Source of the DNA: Hyphomicrobiales bacterium
GTDB taxonomy: Bacteria; Pseudomonadota; Alphaproteobacteria; Rhizobiales; CAJQND01
DNA: 48,558 nucleotides
Direction of reading: 5' to 3'
Assembly (NCBI GenBank): GCA_028285595.1
Contig: JANQOW010000161.1
Location: 1-48,558, forward strand
This document shows positions 31,169 through 40,241 of this stretch, piece after piece. Numbering within the stretch: position 1 is the first letter of the stretch; each line of letters opens with the position of its first letter. Below the pieces are notes generated by a model. It was given only the letters and a program-made list of their open reading frames with translations, ran no database searches and was not told the DNA's origin. A program made the position numbers and the translations under genes.

Positions 31169-32794
31169 ATGGGCCTTGGGCATCTCAACCGATTTGTTTT
31201 CACCGCGTTTCTCTCACTTTTCCTCGTCACTTCGTTCGGATTTGACGCTTCCGCGCTGTCGTTGCGCGAAGCGATCCAGGCGCGCATCGACAGCGGCGAA
31301 GGCGGTGGCTTGGGCGACGATGACGATGAGCGCATGCTGCGGGTCCATGATTTTTATCGGGAACGCAATTTCGAGCCCGTTTGGACAACGGACGGTGGCG
31401 CCACGCAGAAGGCCCGCACTTTGGCCAAGCTGCTGCATGCCGCGGGCGATGAAGCGCTTCATCCCAACACCTATCGGGCTGATGTTCTGGACGATCTGAT
31501 CAGCGCGTCAGACAGCGAAACCCTCTCTGGATTGGAGCTGGTCCTTTCAAAGGCGCTGATCGACTATGGCCGGGATCTGGGCTCAGGCACGGTGGTGCCG
31601 AACCGGGTGAACAAAGACGTCTTCGTCTTTCCCAAGGGGCCGACACCGGAAGGCTTGCTGGCAAGGGCTGCCAGCACTGATGACATCAACGCCCTTGTGG
31701 CCTCGCTCAAGCCGCAGACCGCCAACTATGAACGGCTAAAGGCCAAGCTCGCAGAATTCCGCGCCTGGGCTCAGCGCGGCGGATGGGGCACCGTGCCCAA
31801 AGGCCCAACCCTAAAGCCGGGCATGGAGCAGGAACGGGTAATCGCGCTGCGTCAGCGCATGATCGCCGGACTTGATCTGCCCGCTAAAAAAGCAGCACAG
31901 AGTAAGGCCTCAGGTATCGTCTATGACCCAATACTGGTGGAAGCGGTTAAGCATTTCCAATACCGCCACGGAATTGATCAGGACGGCGTGGTCGGTCCCG
32001 CCACCTTGGCCTCAATCAATACGCCGATCGAAACGCGCATCCGCCAGATGGAAGTAAATATGGAGCGGCGGCGCTGGATGGAAGACGATCTGGGCCGACG
32101 CTATATTTTCGTCAATCTGGCCGACCAGTTCCTAAAGGTGGTGAGCAACGGTAAGACCGTTCACACGGCCAGAACCGTGGTGGGCAAGACCTATCACTCC
32201 ACGCCGGTATTCTCCAAGAAGATGAAGTACATTGTCATCAATCCTTATTGGAATGTGCCATCCTCAATTGCCCGCCGGGAGTATCTGCCCAAGCTGCGCC
32301 AGGATGCAGGCTATCTGCTCCGTCAGAACATCCATGTGCTGCGGGGCGGCTCTCGGATCGACCCGTATTCGGTGAACTGGAACGCCATATCCCCGGCGGC
32401 CTTCCCGTTCCGCTTGCGCCAGGACCCGGGCACAAAGAACGCGCTTGGCCGCATCAAGTTCATGTTCCCCAACCGGTTCAACGTCTATATCCACGACACG
32501 CCGGCCAAGAGCCTGTTCTCAAAATCCAAGCGGGTGTTCAGCCATGGCTGCATCCGGGTGGAAAACCCGCCCGAACTGGCCGAGGTGCTGCTGAAAGAGC
32601 AGGGCTGGAGCCTGAACAAGGTGAACAGTGCGATTGCGGCCCGCAAGAAGCGCGTGGTGAACCTGAAGGAGCCAATCCCCGTGCACATCACCTACCTGAC
32701 GGCCTGGGTGAACAAGGACGGGTCCACCCATTTCCGCGAAGATGTGTATGGCCGCGACAAACGTCTGGCCGCAGCTCTCGGGCTTGCTCTTTAG
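31169..32794 (+). CDS. L,D-transpeptidase (YcbB type)
   Basis: The 541-residue protein has a signal peptide (FTAFLSLFLVTSFGFDASA, cleavage near 30), a YcbB-like N-terminal scaffold domain (FYRERNFEPVWTTDGG), a peptidoglycan-binding domain (AVKHFQYRHGIDQDGVVGP at about 250-268) and a YkuD catalytic domain. The active-site cysteine lies in FSHGCIRVENP (about residue 457), with the upstream His in YIHDTP. The large size matches LdtD/YcbB enzymes, which form 3-3 crosslinks in the periplasmic peptidoglycan. AAAGAGG precedes ATG 31169. It is followed by the converging moaD. Confidence 0.94.
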   Translation: MGLGHLNRFVFTAFLSLFLVTSFGFDASALSLREAIQARIDSGEGGGLGDDDDERMLRVHDFYRERNFEPVWTTDGGATQKARTLAKLLHAAGDEALHPNTYRADVLDDLISASDSETLSGLELVLSKALIDYGRDLGSGTVVPNRVNKDVFVFPKGPTPEGLLARAASTDDINALVASLKPQTANYERLKAKLAEFRAWAQRGGWGTVPKGPTLKPGMEQERVIALRQRMIAGLDLPAKKAAQSKASGIVYDPILVEAVKHFQYRHGIDQDGVVGPATLASINTPIETRIRQMEVNMERRRWMEDDLGRRYIFVNLADQFLKVVSNGKTVHTARTVVGKTYHSTPVFSKKMKYIVINPYWNVPSSIARREYLPKLRQDAGYLLRQNIHVLRGGSRIDPYSVNWNAISPAAFPFRLRQDPGTKNALGRIKFMFPNRFNVYIHDTPAKSLFSKSKRVFSHGCIRVENPPELAEVLLKEQGWSLNKVNSAIAARKKRVVNLKEPIPVHITYLTAWVNKDGSTHFREDVYGRDKRLAAALGLAL

Positions 32795-32804
32795 GCAGGA
32801 AGGA

Positions 32805-33056
32805 TCAGCCGCCTGTGACGGGCGGGAAAAACGCCACTTCGCGTGCGCCCTTGATGGAAGCATCAAACGGCTGATGGCTTTGGTCGACGGCCGCGCGGAT
32901 GGCGCTTAGGTCTTCGAAGGCATAGGCATATTCTTCGCCGCGCTGTTTCAGCCAGGCGACGAGATCACCCACGGTCGCAACATCGTCCGGCAGCTCGACC
33001 GTCTCAGTCTGCTTGCCAACCTTCTGGCGTACCCATGCGAAGTAAAGCAGCTTCAC
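32805..33056 (-). CDS. moaD: Molybdopterin synthase small subunit MoaD
   Basis: The 83-residue ubiquitin-fold protein starts MKLLYFAWVRQKVG and ends in the diagnostic Gly-Gly (FFPPVTGG), where it is thiocarboxylated to donate sulfur to precursor Z. VGDLVAWLKQRG is typical. It is the third gene of uvrC-pgsA-moaD on the minus strand, six bases after pgsA, a common alphaproteobacterial order usually followed by moaE; here the L,D-transpeptidase gene converges instead, so moaE lies elsewhere. The product serves molybdoenzymes such as the CoxL-like protein at 37893-40217. Confidence 0.93.
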   Translation of the reverse strand: MKLLYFAWVRQKVGKQTETVELPDDVATVGDLVAWLKQRGEEYAYAFEDLSAIRAAVDQSHQPFDASIKGAREVAFFPPVTGG

Positions 33057-33062
33057 GGCGGC

Positions 33063-33683
33063 TCAATCATCCTCAACGATGTGGCTCAGGCCGGCCCGGC
33101 AGTAATCGTAGCCGGTGTAGAGCGTCAGAATAGCTGCAACCCACAGCCCGGTGATGCCGATCTCCCAATTGTGGGGCAGCACTTTGTCACCGGCCGTTCC
33201 GGCAATGAGGAAGCCAATGGCCAGCATCTGCAGCGTGGTCTTCCACTTGGCCAGTTGGGTAACCGGAACGGACACCTGCAGCTCTGCAAGATATTCCCGC
33301 AATCCAGAGACCAAAACCTCGCGGCACAGAATGATGATGGCTGCCCAAATGTTGACCCCGTAGATCGATCCGTTCGCCACCAACATCAAAAGGGCAACGG
33401 AAATCAGAAGTTTGTCGGCAATCGGATCCAGCATCCGCCCAAGCGACGATTGCTGGTCCCAGATGCGGGCAAGATAGCCGTCGAAAAAGTCGGTGACACA
33501 AGCTGCCACGTAGATCCCCAACGCGATCCAGCGCGCTTCATCGGTGTTGTAGAACAGGCAGGCCGCCAATGCGGGCACAGCCGCGATCCGCCCATAAGTC
33601 AACAGGTTGGGCAACGCGGTCAGCACGGCACTCGGATCCCGGCGGCGCTTCACCCTGATTTCCTTGTTCACCGTGTCGCTCAT
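33063..33683 (-). CDS. pgsA: CDP-diacylglycerol-glycerol-3-phosphate 3-phosphatidyltransferase
   Basis: The 206-residue membrane enzyme makes phosphatidylglycerol phosphate. The CDP-alcohol phosphotransferase motif is intact: [20 protein letters not shown] plus LDPIADK, giving D-G-x2-A-R-x8-G-x3-D-x3-D. Four or more hydrophobic segments follow. The N-terminus [14 protein letters not shown] is typical. Its start overlaps the uvrC stop by ATGA, so it is translationally coupled to uvrC. Confidence 0.95.
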   Translation of the reverse strand: MSDTVNKEIRVKRRRDPSAVLTALPNLLTYGRIAAVPALAACLFYNTDEARWIALGIYVAACVTDFFDGYLARIWDQQSSLGRMLDPIADKLLISVALLMLVANGSIYGVNIWAAIIILCREVLVSGLREYLAELQVSVPVTQLAKWKTTLQMLAIGFLIAGTAGDKVLPHNWEIGITGLWVAAILTLYTGYDYCRAGLSHIVEDD

Positions 33684-35629
33684 TCAGCACCCTCGTGGAA
33701 ATGCTCGTGGATCTGTTTTGCCAGGGCCTTTGATATACCGTCAACACAAGAAAGATCTGTTACACTGGCCCGGCCCACTGCGCGAGCAGAGCCAAAATGC
33801 CGTAATAACGCTTTTTTGCGTCCCGGGCCAATACCTTCGATCTCATCCAGCGGATTTGCCCCAATAGCTTTTTTGCGCCGGGCACGGTGGGTGCCGATGG
33901 CAAACCGGTGGGCCTCATCCCGCAGGCGTTGAATGTAGTAGAGCACCGGATCGCGCGGCTCCAGCATAAATGGTGCCTGGCCGTTCACATGAAAGTGCTC
34001 GCGTCCGGCATTCCGGTCCGGTCCCTTGGCAATGCCGGCAACCGCCACATCCTCAACGCCGAGTTCTTCCATCACCTCACGCACGGCGGAGAGCTGGCCT
34101 TTGCCGCCATCAATCAATATCAGATCGGGCCACAGCGCTGTGTCTTCATCACCGGTCGCCTCGCTGTCGGCCTTGCTGCCTTGCTCCTTGAGCAACCTGG
34201 AGAACCGCCGGGTCAGGACCTCGCGCATCATGGCAAAGTCATCACCCGGCGCGATGTCTTTCGATTTGATGTTGAACTTGCGGTACTGGTTTTTCAGGAA
34301 GCCTTCAGGCCCCGCCACCACCATGGCCCCTACCGGATGGGAGCCCTGAATGTGACTATTGTCGTAAATCTCAATGCGCTTGGGCGGCTCTTCCAACTTG
34401 AAAACCCGCTTGACCCCCTCCAGCAAACGGGCCTGGGAGGAGGATTCGGCCATGCGTCGGCCCAAAGCTTCGCGGGCATTGGAAACCGCATGAGCCACAA
34501 GGGTCAACTTCTCTCCCCGCTGGGGCACATTGATCTTGATGCGCGTGCCTGTCTTGACGCCCAGAGCGTCCTCCATCAACGCCCGCCCTGAAATATCATC
34601 GGACAGCAGAATGAGCTTCGGACATGGCTTGTCGTCGTAAAACTGGGCGAGGAAGGCCTCCAGGATCTCCTCCCGGCTATGGCTCTTGTCGGCGCGCGGG
34701 TAGTAGGCCCGGTTGCCCCAGTTCTGCCCGCCGCGGAAGAAGAACACCTGGATGCAGGTCTGTCCGCCTTGATCGGCAATGCCAAACACATCCGCTTCGC
34801 TCACCGATTGCGGATTGATCCCTTGGTGGGCCTGCACGTGGCTGAGGGCCGAAATCCGGTCGCGGTAACGCGCGGCCTGTTCAAAATCCAGAACCTCCGC
34901 GGCATCTTCCATGGCCTTAGCCAGAGTATCTTTCACCTTTTGGCTGCGGCCGGACAGAAACTGAAGCGCCTCCCCAACGAGATCGGCATACTCTTCTTCG
35001 GAGATCTCACCGGTGCAGGGCGCTGCGCAGCGTTTGATCTGATGCAGCAGGCATGGCCGAGTGCGGTTGTCATAGACCGAATCTGAGCAGGAGCGCAGCA
35101 GGAAGGCCCGCTGCAGTGCGTTGATCGTGCGGTTCACGGCACCGGCAGAGGCAAAAGGCCCGAAATAGTCGCCCTTATGGCTCCGCGCGCCGCGATGCTT
35201 GCGGATCTGGGCCACCGCATGATCTTTGGTGATCAGGATATAGGGAAACGACTTGTCATCCCTCAGCAGCACGTTGAAGCGGGGTTTGAGCTTCTTGATC
35301 AGATTGGCTTCGAGCAGAAGTGCCTCGGCCTCAGAAGCTGTCGTCACAAACTCCATGGATGAGGTGGCCAAGATCATCCGCGCAATGCGCGTATCGTGCC
35401 CCACCAACCGGGTGTAGCTCTGCACGCGCTTTTTCAGGTTGCGCGCCTTGCCCACATAGAGCACATCGCCAGCCTCGTTCAGCATGCGGTAGACGCCGGG
35501 CTTGTTGGGCAGGGTTTTGACAAACGCGGAGATGACCTCTGTCCCGCGCGGCTTTTCAGCAGTCGGAGCAGGTTCAGGCGTGCAGAGAGCTTCCGTTTCG
35601 CTTGTCATTTCGTTGAGAGTTTGGATCAA
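33680..35629 (-). CDS. uvrC: Excinuclease ABC subunit C
   Basis: The 649-residue nucleotide-excision-repair nuclease has the GIY-YIG 3'-incision domain ([20 protein letters not shown] near 43-62), a UVR helical motif in the middle, the RNase H-like 5'-incision domain ([20 protein letters not shown], with [12 protein letters not shown] near 510) and two helix-hairpin-helix motifs at the C-terminus ([19 protein letters not shown]). A Cys-rich cluster ([20 protein letters not shown], then CAAPCTG) is standard. It acts with UvrAB on DNA lesions. First gene of the uvrC-pgsA-moaD operon. Confidence 0.97.
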   Translation of the reverse strand: MIQTLNEMTSETEALCTPEPAPTAEKPRGTEVISAFVKTLPNKPGVYRMLNEAGDVLYVGKARNLKKRVQSYTRLVGHDTRIARMILATSSMEFVTTASEAEALLLEANLIKKLKPRFNVLLRDDKSFPYILITKDHAVAQIRKHRGARSHKGDYFGPFASAGAVNRTINALQRAFLLRSCSDSVYDNRTRPCLLHQIKRCAAPCTGEISEEEYADLVGEALQFLSGRSQKVKDTLAKAMEDAAEVLDFEQAARYRDRISALSHVQAHQGINPQSVSEADVFGIADQGGQTCIQVFFFRGGQNWGNRAYYPRADKSHSREEILEAFLAQFYDDKPCPKLILLSDDISGRALMEDALGVKTGTRIKINVPQRGEKLTLVAHAVSNAREALGRRMAESSSQARLLEGVKRVFKLEEPPKRIEIYDNSHIQGSHPVGAMVVAGPEGFLKNQYRKFNIKSKDIAPGDDFAMMREVLTRRFSRLLKEQGSKADSEATGDEDTALWPDLILIDGGKGQLSAVREVMEELGVEDVAVAGIAKGPDRNAGREHFHVNGQAPFMLEPRDPVLYYIQRLRDEAHRFAIGTHRARRKKAIGANPLDEIEGIGPGRKKALLRHFGSARAVGRASVTDLSCVDGISKALAKQIHEHFHEGAE

Positions 35630-35690
35630 AATCCTCGCAAGTTCCAGATCTTACACCATTGTCTATAGTCTCGCCGGGGTCACCTTTGTG

Positions 35691-36551
35691 TCAGTAACGG
35701 TCACCGTCCAGCATATCGCCAAGACCGCCCAGCACGGAGCCTTCACCCGTGCGGCGCCCGCCGGTCTGGGGCATGGATGCATATAGTCGTCCGGCGAGCC
35801 TGGAGAAGGGCAGACTTTGAATCCACACCTTGCCCGGACCCGTCAGCCGGGCAAAGAACACGCCTTCGCCGCCGAAGATCATGGATTTGATGGATCCGGC
35901 TCGCTCAAGGTCAAAATCCACTGTCGGGGTCATGGCGGCGACACAGCCCGTGTCCACGTGGATCTGCTCACCCACCTCAAGGGTGCGTTCCACCAGGGTC
36001 CCGCCCGCATGGATGAAGGCCCAGCCATCCCCGTCCAGGGTCTGCATGATAAAGCCCTCGCCGCCGAACAGGCCGGTCATGATCTTCTGCTGAAAATAGA
36101 TGCCGAGCGAAACGCCCCGGGCGGCGCATAGAAACGCATCCTTCTGGCAAATCAGCCGACCACCCATTTGATCCAGTTTCATGGGCACGATGTGGCCGGG
36201 ATAGGGCGAGGCAAACGCCACACGCGCTTTGCCCTCGCCCTGATGGGTGTAGACCGTTGTAAAGAGGCTCTCCCCGGTCACCAACCGCTTGCCGGCGCCT
36301 ACGAGCTTGTCGAGAAAGCCGGTGCCGCCGGCCGGCTCTGACCCGTCGCCGAATACGGTTTCCATGGTGATGTGGGCATCTTTGAACATCAAGCTGCCGG
36401 CTTCCGCAATGGCGCTTTCGCCTGGGTCCAGTTCAATCTCGATAAACTGGGACTCGCTCCCTTTGATTTCGAAGTCAATGTCATCTGCCAGGCCCGCAGA
36501 TCGGTCGTGACGGGCAACAGGCACGTTCGGCACAGAGCCAAAAATCGCCAT
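35691..36551 (-). CDS. TIGR00266/AIM24 family protein
   Basis: The 286-residue protein belongs to the AIM24 family (TIGR00266): FIEIELDPGESAIAEAGSLMF at the start, a glycine-rich GGTGFLDKLVGAGKR insert, IVPMKLDQMGGRLICQKDAFL, GLFGGEGFIMQTL and the terminal SLPFSRLAGRLY. It forms a beta-sandwich related to the mitochondrial Aim24 protein. No enzymatic role is established. No signal peptide, so probably cytoplasmic. It stands alone on the minus strand, upstream of uvrC by about 60 bases. Confidence 0.92.
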   Translation of the reverse strand: MAIFGSVPNVPVARHDRSAGLADDIDFEIKGSESQFIEIELDPGESAIAEAGSLMFKDAHITMETVFGDGSEPAGGTGFLDKLVGAGKRLVTGESLFTTVYTHQGEGKARVAFASPYPGHIVPMKLDQMGGRLICQKDAFLCAARGVSLGIYFQQKIMTGLFGGEGFIMQTLDGDGWAFIHAGGTLVERTLEVGEQIHVDTGCVAAMTPTVDFDLERAGSIKSMIFGGEGVFFARLTGPGKVWIQSLPFSRLAGRLYASMPQTGGRRTGEGSVLGGLGDMLDGDRY

Positions 36552-36621
36552 CGTTCTATTTTCCCCTGCAGTTTTGCACAGTTAGCGCTTTTCCTACTTG
36601 ATTCGTGGATTTCGTAACATT

Positions 36622-36649
36622 TTACCGTTAAGATACTGACCAGAATAAT
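36622..36649 (+). promoter_or_regulatory. Candidate promoter of TPR/oxygenase gene
   Basis: TTACCG (36622-36627), a 16-base spacer and AATAAT (36644-36649) resemble a sigma-70 promoter in an otherwise AT-rich patch of 90 bases. Transcription would start near 36656, only about 14 bases before the GTG start at 36670, leaving little leader; a later start codon is possible. Confidence 0.4.
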
Positions 36650-36669
36650 AGAGGCGCGCGCCAGATTGA

Positions 36670-37890
36670 GTGCGGGTACTGGCGCACCATTACAGGCAAA
36701 TTGTGACCAAGGATGCATCTTGGGCTGGGCATTCGTCCGCGCTGGGCGATGCTGAGACCATTTCGCTATCAGGGGGTGCTGAGGCTGGGAGCGGGCACCT
36801 AAACGCAATTCAGGCGCGGCTTATGGCCGGCGCCGCAGCTTGCCGCGAGCGCAACTTTCAAAAGGCCAAGGCGCACTTCGACAAATGCCGCCAAGCGCTG
36901 CTTGCCAGCACAGACGATCCCGCGCAGCATTTCACAATGGCCCGGCACTATGCCGAAATCGATGATTTCTCAGTGGCGCTGGAATTGTTGGAGCCACTTG
37001 CCAAACGTTCGCCTGAAAACATGGAGATACTCCGCTTGCTGGGCACAACGGCCCAACGGTCAGGAAAGCTGGATTTGGCAGTGACGACCTACAAGAAGCT
37101 GGTGGCCCTCGACCCTGAAAACGTGGAGCTCCACAAACAGCACACCCGTGCTCTCCTGGCCCGGCGCAGGTACACAGACGCACTGGCGGCCTGCGAGGAG
37201 TGGTTGAAGGTTACGCCCGGAGACACCGAAGCGCTCAGCCTCAAGATCATCGCGACCAATGAAGTAAAAGGGCGCGCGGCCGCGGCCGAGCTTCTGGATT
37301 TTGAGAAGTTCGCTTCTTTCGGCAAGCTCGAGCCGCCTGACGGCTATGGCTCGGCGGCAACGTTCAACATGTCCCTGGAAACCGCGGTTTATGCGCAAAC
37401 CACCGTTTCCGTGCGCCAACCGCGCGGTGACTTTCGCGTAACCGAAGAACTGTTTGGTGCAGAGACCGGGCCGCTCTATGAGCTGGAGAACATCATTTGC
37501 GAGCATGTGGATGCTTATTATGATGGTTTGGACAAGCGGCGGAAAACGCCCTTTATGCGCACAATTCCAGATCAGTACATCCTGGACGGTTGGGGGCGCA
37601 TTTACGAGGGGCCCTCAGACCAGGAACCTGAAATCCACAAAGATGCACACTTGTGCGGCTACTATTATGTAAAGGTTCCCGACGGGGGCGAGGCCAACAG
37701 CAGTGCAGCAGCACTTACCTTGGGCCCGTCCGCGAGCGGTATTGGCGGCAGGCGCAAGCTGCCCAGTTTGAACGTATGGCCCGAACAAGGCTCAATCGCC
37801 TTGTTCCCGGCCTATGTGTACGCGCAAACAAAGCCGGTGATCACCGGCCAGCGGATGATCTGCATCGCCTTCAGCGTGATTCCGGCTTAA
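36670..37890 (+). CDS. TPR protein with 2OG-Fe(II) oxygenase-like domain
   Basis: The 406-residue protein has about four TPR-like helical repeats (residues 45-210; ACRERNFQKAKAHFDKC, AQRSGKLDLAVTTYKKLVAL) followed by a domain resembling the putative 2OG-Fe(II) oxygenase family (TIGR02466/PF13759). Family features are DGWGRIY, EIHKDAHLCGYYYVKVP and GSIALFPAYVYAQTKP. The first metal His and a following acidic/His pair (HKDAH) seem present, but where the family has His in a LFPSxLxH-type motif this protein has YAQT, so the distal iron ligand appears lost. It may be inactive as an oxygenase or use another residue. Start GTG 36670 is uncertain. The gene converges on the CoxL-like gene, with two bases between stops. 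Confidence 0.65.
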   Translation: MRVLAHHYRQIVTKDASWAGHSSALGDAETISLSGGAEAGSGHLNAIQARLMAGAAACRERNFQKAKAHFDKCRQALLASTDDPAQHFTMARHYAEIDDFSVALELLEPLAKRSPENMEILRLLGTTAQRSGKLDLAVTTYKKLVALDPENVELHKQHTRALLARRRYTDALAACEEWLKVTPGDTEALSLKIIATNEVKGRAAAAELLDFEKFASFGKLEPPDGYGSAATFNMSLETAVYAQTTVSVRQPRGDFRVTEELFGAETGPLYELENIICEHVDAYYDGLDKRRKTPFMRTIPDQYILDGWGRIYEGPSDQEPEIHKDAHLCGYYYVKVPDGGEANSSAAALTLGPSASGIGGRRKLPSLNVWPEQGSIALFPAYVYAQTKPVITGQRMICIAFSVIPA

Positions 37891-37892
37891 GC

Positions 37893-40217
37893 TCAGCTCC
37901 GTGCCTCAGCGATGGTGCGCCAGATCTTTTCCGGCGTCAGCGGCATGTCGATATGCTCAACACCCAGTTCGCCCAGTGCATCACACACCGCGTTCACCAA
38001 GGCGGGCGGCGCTCCGCTGCAACCCGCTTCGCCGGCACCCTTCACGCCCATGGGATTGGTTTTCGTCGGCTGATCCTGGTTCAGATGAACCTCGATGTTG
38101 GGCACGTCGTCCGCCCGGGGCAGGGCATAGTCCATATAACTGCCTGACAGCAGCTGACCGCTTTCCTTGTCGAACACGGTTGCCTCCAGCAAGGCCTGCC
38201 CGATGCCCTGAACCGTGCCGCCGATGGCTTGGCCTTCTGCAATCAGCGGGTTCACGACCTTACCGAAATCATCCACGATGACGTAACGCTGCAAATCGAT
38301 GACACCGGTTTCCGGGTCAATCTCCACTTCAGCCATGTGGCAGCCGTTTGGATAGTTGAACGCTTCGCGCTGCGAGGCGCCTTTGCTCGTGAGGCTTGCC
38401 GGCACGTCATCGGGCAGATCATCTGCGCTGGCGATGGCAAGGCTCAGCTCCAGAACGGAGATGGTGCGGTTGGTGCCGCGCACGGTGAAGAGGCCGTCCT
38501 TGAACTCAATGTCGTCCCGCGCCGCATCCAGCACATGGGCCGCGGCCTGTGCGCCTTTGCTGCGCACGTCGGTGGCTGCATTCATGAGAGCCACACCGCC
38601 CATGCTCAGCGAGCGCGAACCGCCGTGCCCGCCACCGGTCTCAATCTTGCCGGTGTCGCCCTGTAACACCGTGACCTTGTCTGCGGGAATGCCCAGCTCC
38701 TCATCCAGCAACTGGAGATAGGCCGTCTCGTGCCCCTGGCCGGTGGATTGAGTGCCCACCAGAAGAGTGACCGTGCCGTCAGCTTCGAAGCGGATCTCCG
38801 TGGCCTCGGCCGGATTGCCCAGAGTGACTTCCAGGTACGTCGCCGCTCCCACGCCGCGCAGCAGGCCGGCCTTCGCCGACTTCTTCTTGCGCTTTTCGAT
38901 GGTGCCAAGCCCGATGTTTTGGCTGGCGAGATCCAGGTTCTGTTCAAACGCCCCGCAATCGATCACCATGCCCAGGGCCTGGGTATAGGGGAAAGTGCGG
39001 ATCAGATTTTTGCGTCTCAGCTCAAAGCGGTCGATGCCGGTCTTGGCGGCGGCAATGTCCACCAGACGCTCAATGATATACGCCGCCTCCGGTCGTCCCG
39101 CCCCGCGGTATGCATCAACCGGCACCGTATTGGTGAAGACCGCGCGCACATGCATGGAGATGGCCGGAACGTCGTAGATACCGCCCATCACCACCCAACT
39201 GGCGCTGGTGGGGATAATGGTGGCAAAGCTGGAGAGATAGGCACCCATGTTGGCAATGGTGTCTACCTTGAGAGCGGTGATTTTGCCCTCCGCCGACAAG
39301 GCCAGGGTTGCCTTTGTAAGGTGGTCGCGGCCGTGAATCTCCGAGGTGAAGTTTTCACCCCGGTCGGCGACCCATTTCACCGGCCTGCCGAGCTTCTTGG
39401 CGGCCCAACACACCAGAACATTCTCCGGGTACACAAAGTTCTTCGCGCCAAAGCCGCCGCCCACATCAGGGCCGATCACCCGCACGTGCTCAGGATCCAC
39501 CTTGAAGATGGCAGCGGCCATCTGACCCTTTTGCGCATGCACGGCCTGACCGGACACATAGAGCACATACTGCTCATCTGGCGCGTTCCAAAAACCAATG
39601 GCCCCGCGTGCCTCGATGGCAGAAGGGATCACGCGGCTGTTCACAAGGTCGAGTTCCACCACGTGGGCTGCCTCGTCGATGGCCTTCTGGGTCTTGTCTT
39701 CATCACCCTTGTGGAACGTGTAGCAGAGGTTGGTGCCGATCTCCGGCCAGATCACCGGGGTCTTTTTATCCAGCACCGTGGCAAGATCGACAACCGGCTC
39801 CAGGTCTTCGTACGCAACGTCCACCAGCTCTGCCGCATCGCGCGCCTGTGCCCGGGTCTCCGCCACGACAAAGGCCACGGCGTCACCGACAAAGCGGACC
39901 GTGTCGGAGGCTAAGGCGTGGCGATCAGGCCGGCGCACGCCGTGCTCATCAATGCCGGCCACCTCAGTGAGAGTGGGGAAGGGGCCATAGCCCTCCTGCA
40001 TATAGTCTGCAGCCGTATAGACGGCGATCACGCCGGGGGCACCTTCGGCTTCGTCCGTGCGAATGGAAACGATGCGGGCATGGGCATAAGGGCTGCGCAC
40101 CACCGCCGAATGGCAGGTGCCCTGAAGCTTAATGTCATCCAAGTATTGCCCGGCGCCCGTCAGGAAGCGTTCATCCTCGCGCCGCCGCACGGCCTGGCCA
40201 ATCCCAAATCGTTCCAT
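37893..40217 (-). CDS. CoxL-like molybdenum hydroxylase large subunit
   Basis: The 774-residue protein is a xanthine dehydrogenase-family large subunit, holding the molybdopterin cytosine dinucleotide cofactor. It begins with the usual RREDERFLTGAGQYLDD. The active-site loop reads AYRGAGR, the form II CoxL type, not the AYxCSFR loop of true CO dehydrogenase, so CO oxidation is unlikely. The catalytic Glu is in VKGAGEAGCSGAPP and cofactor motifs GPDVGGGFGAKN and GQGHETAY are intact. Such enzymes hydroxylate aldehydes, purines or N-heterocycles, but normally need an iron-sulfur small subunit and a FAD medium subunit. Neither gene is adjacent on either side, so partners must be encoded elsewhere. 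Confidence 0.93.
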   Translation of the reverse strand: MERFGIGQAVRRREDERFLTGAGQYLDDIKLQGTCHSAVVRSPYAHARIVSIRTDEAEGAPGVIAVYTAADYMQEGYGPFPTLTEVAGIDEHGVRRPDRHALASDTVRFVGDAVAFVVAETRAQARDAAELVDVAYEDLEPVVDLATVLDKKTPVIWPEIGTNLCYTFHKGDEDKTQKAIDEAAHVVELDLVNSRVIPSAIEARGAIGFWNAPDEQYVLYVSGQAVHAQKGQMAAAIFKVDPEHVRVIGPDVGGGFGAKNFVYPENVLVCWAAKKLGRPVKWVADRGENFTSEIHGRDHLTKATLALSAEGKITALKVDTIANMGAYLSSFATIIPTSASWVVMGGIYDVPAISMHVRAVFTNTVPVDAYRGAGRPEAAYIIERLVDIAAAKTGIDRFELRRKNLIRTFPYTQALGMVIDCGAFEQNLDLASQNIGLGTIEKRKKKSAKAGLLRGVGAATYLEVTLGNPAEATEIRFEADGTVTLLVGTQSTGQGHETAYLQLLDEELGIPADKVTVLQGDTGKIETGGGHGGSRSLSMGGVALMNAATDVRSKGAQAAAHVLDAARDDIEFKDGLFTVRGTNRTISVLELSLAIASADDLPDDVPASLTSKGASQREAFNYPNGCHMAEVEIDPETGVIDLQRYVIVDDFGKVVNPLIAEGQAIGGTVQGIGQALLEATVFDKESGQLLSGSYMDYALPRADDVPNIEVHLNQDQPTKTNPMGVKGAGEAGCSGAPPALVNAVCDALGELGVEHIDMPLTPEKIWRTIAEARS

Positions 40218-40241
40218 TATTGCCTTAGTCCCTGTTCTCGT

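Noticed and set aside
81..36612. A shared string ACTTGATTCGTG near 77 and near 36597
   Set aside because: A match of about 14 bases with a mismatch is expected by chance several times in 48 kb, and the flanks do not match.
38730..39914. Long plus-strand open frame opposite the CoxL-like gene
   Set aside because: The protein is His- and Gly-rich with no recognisable family, as expected for an antisense shadow; the minus strand encodes an intact molybdenum hydroxylase subunit.
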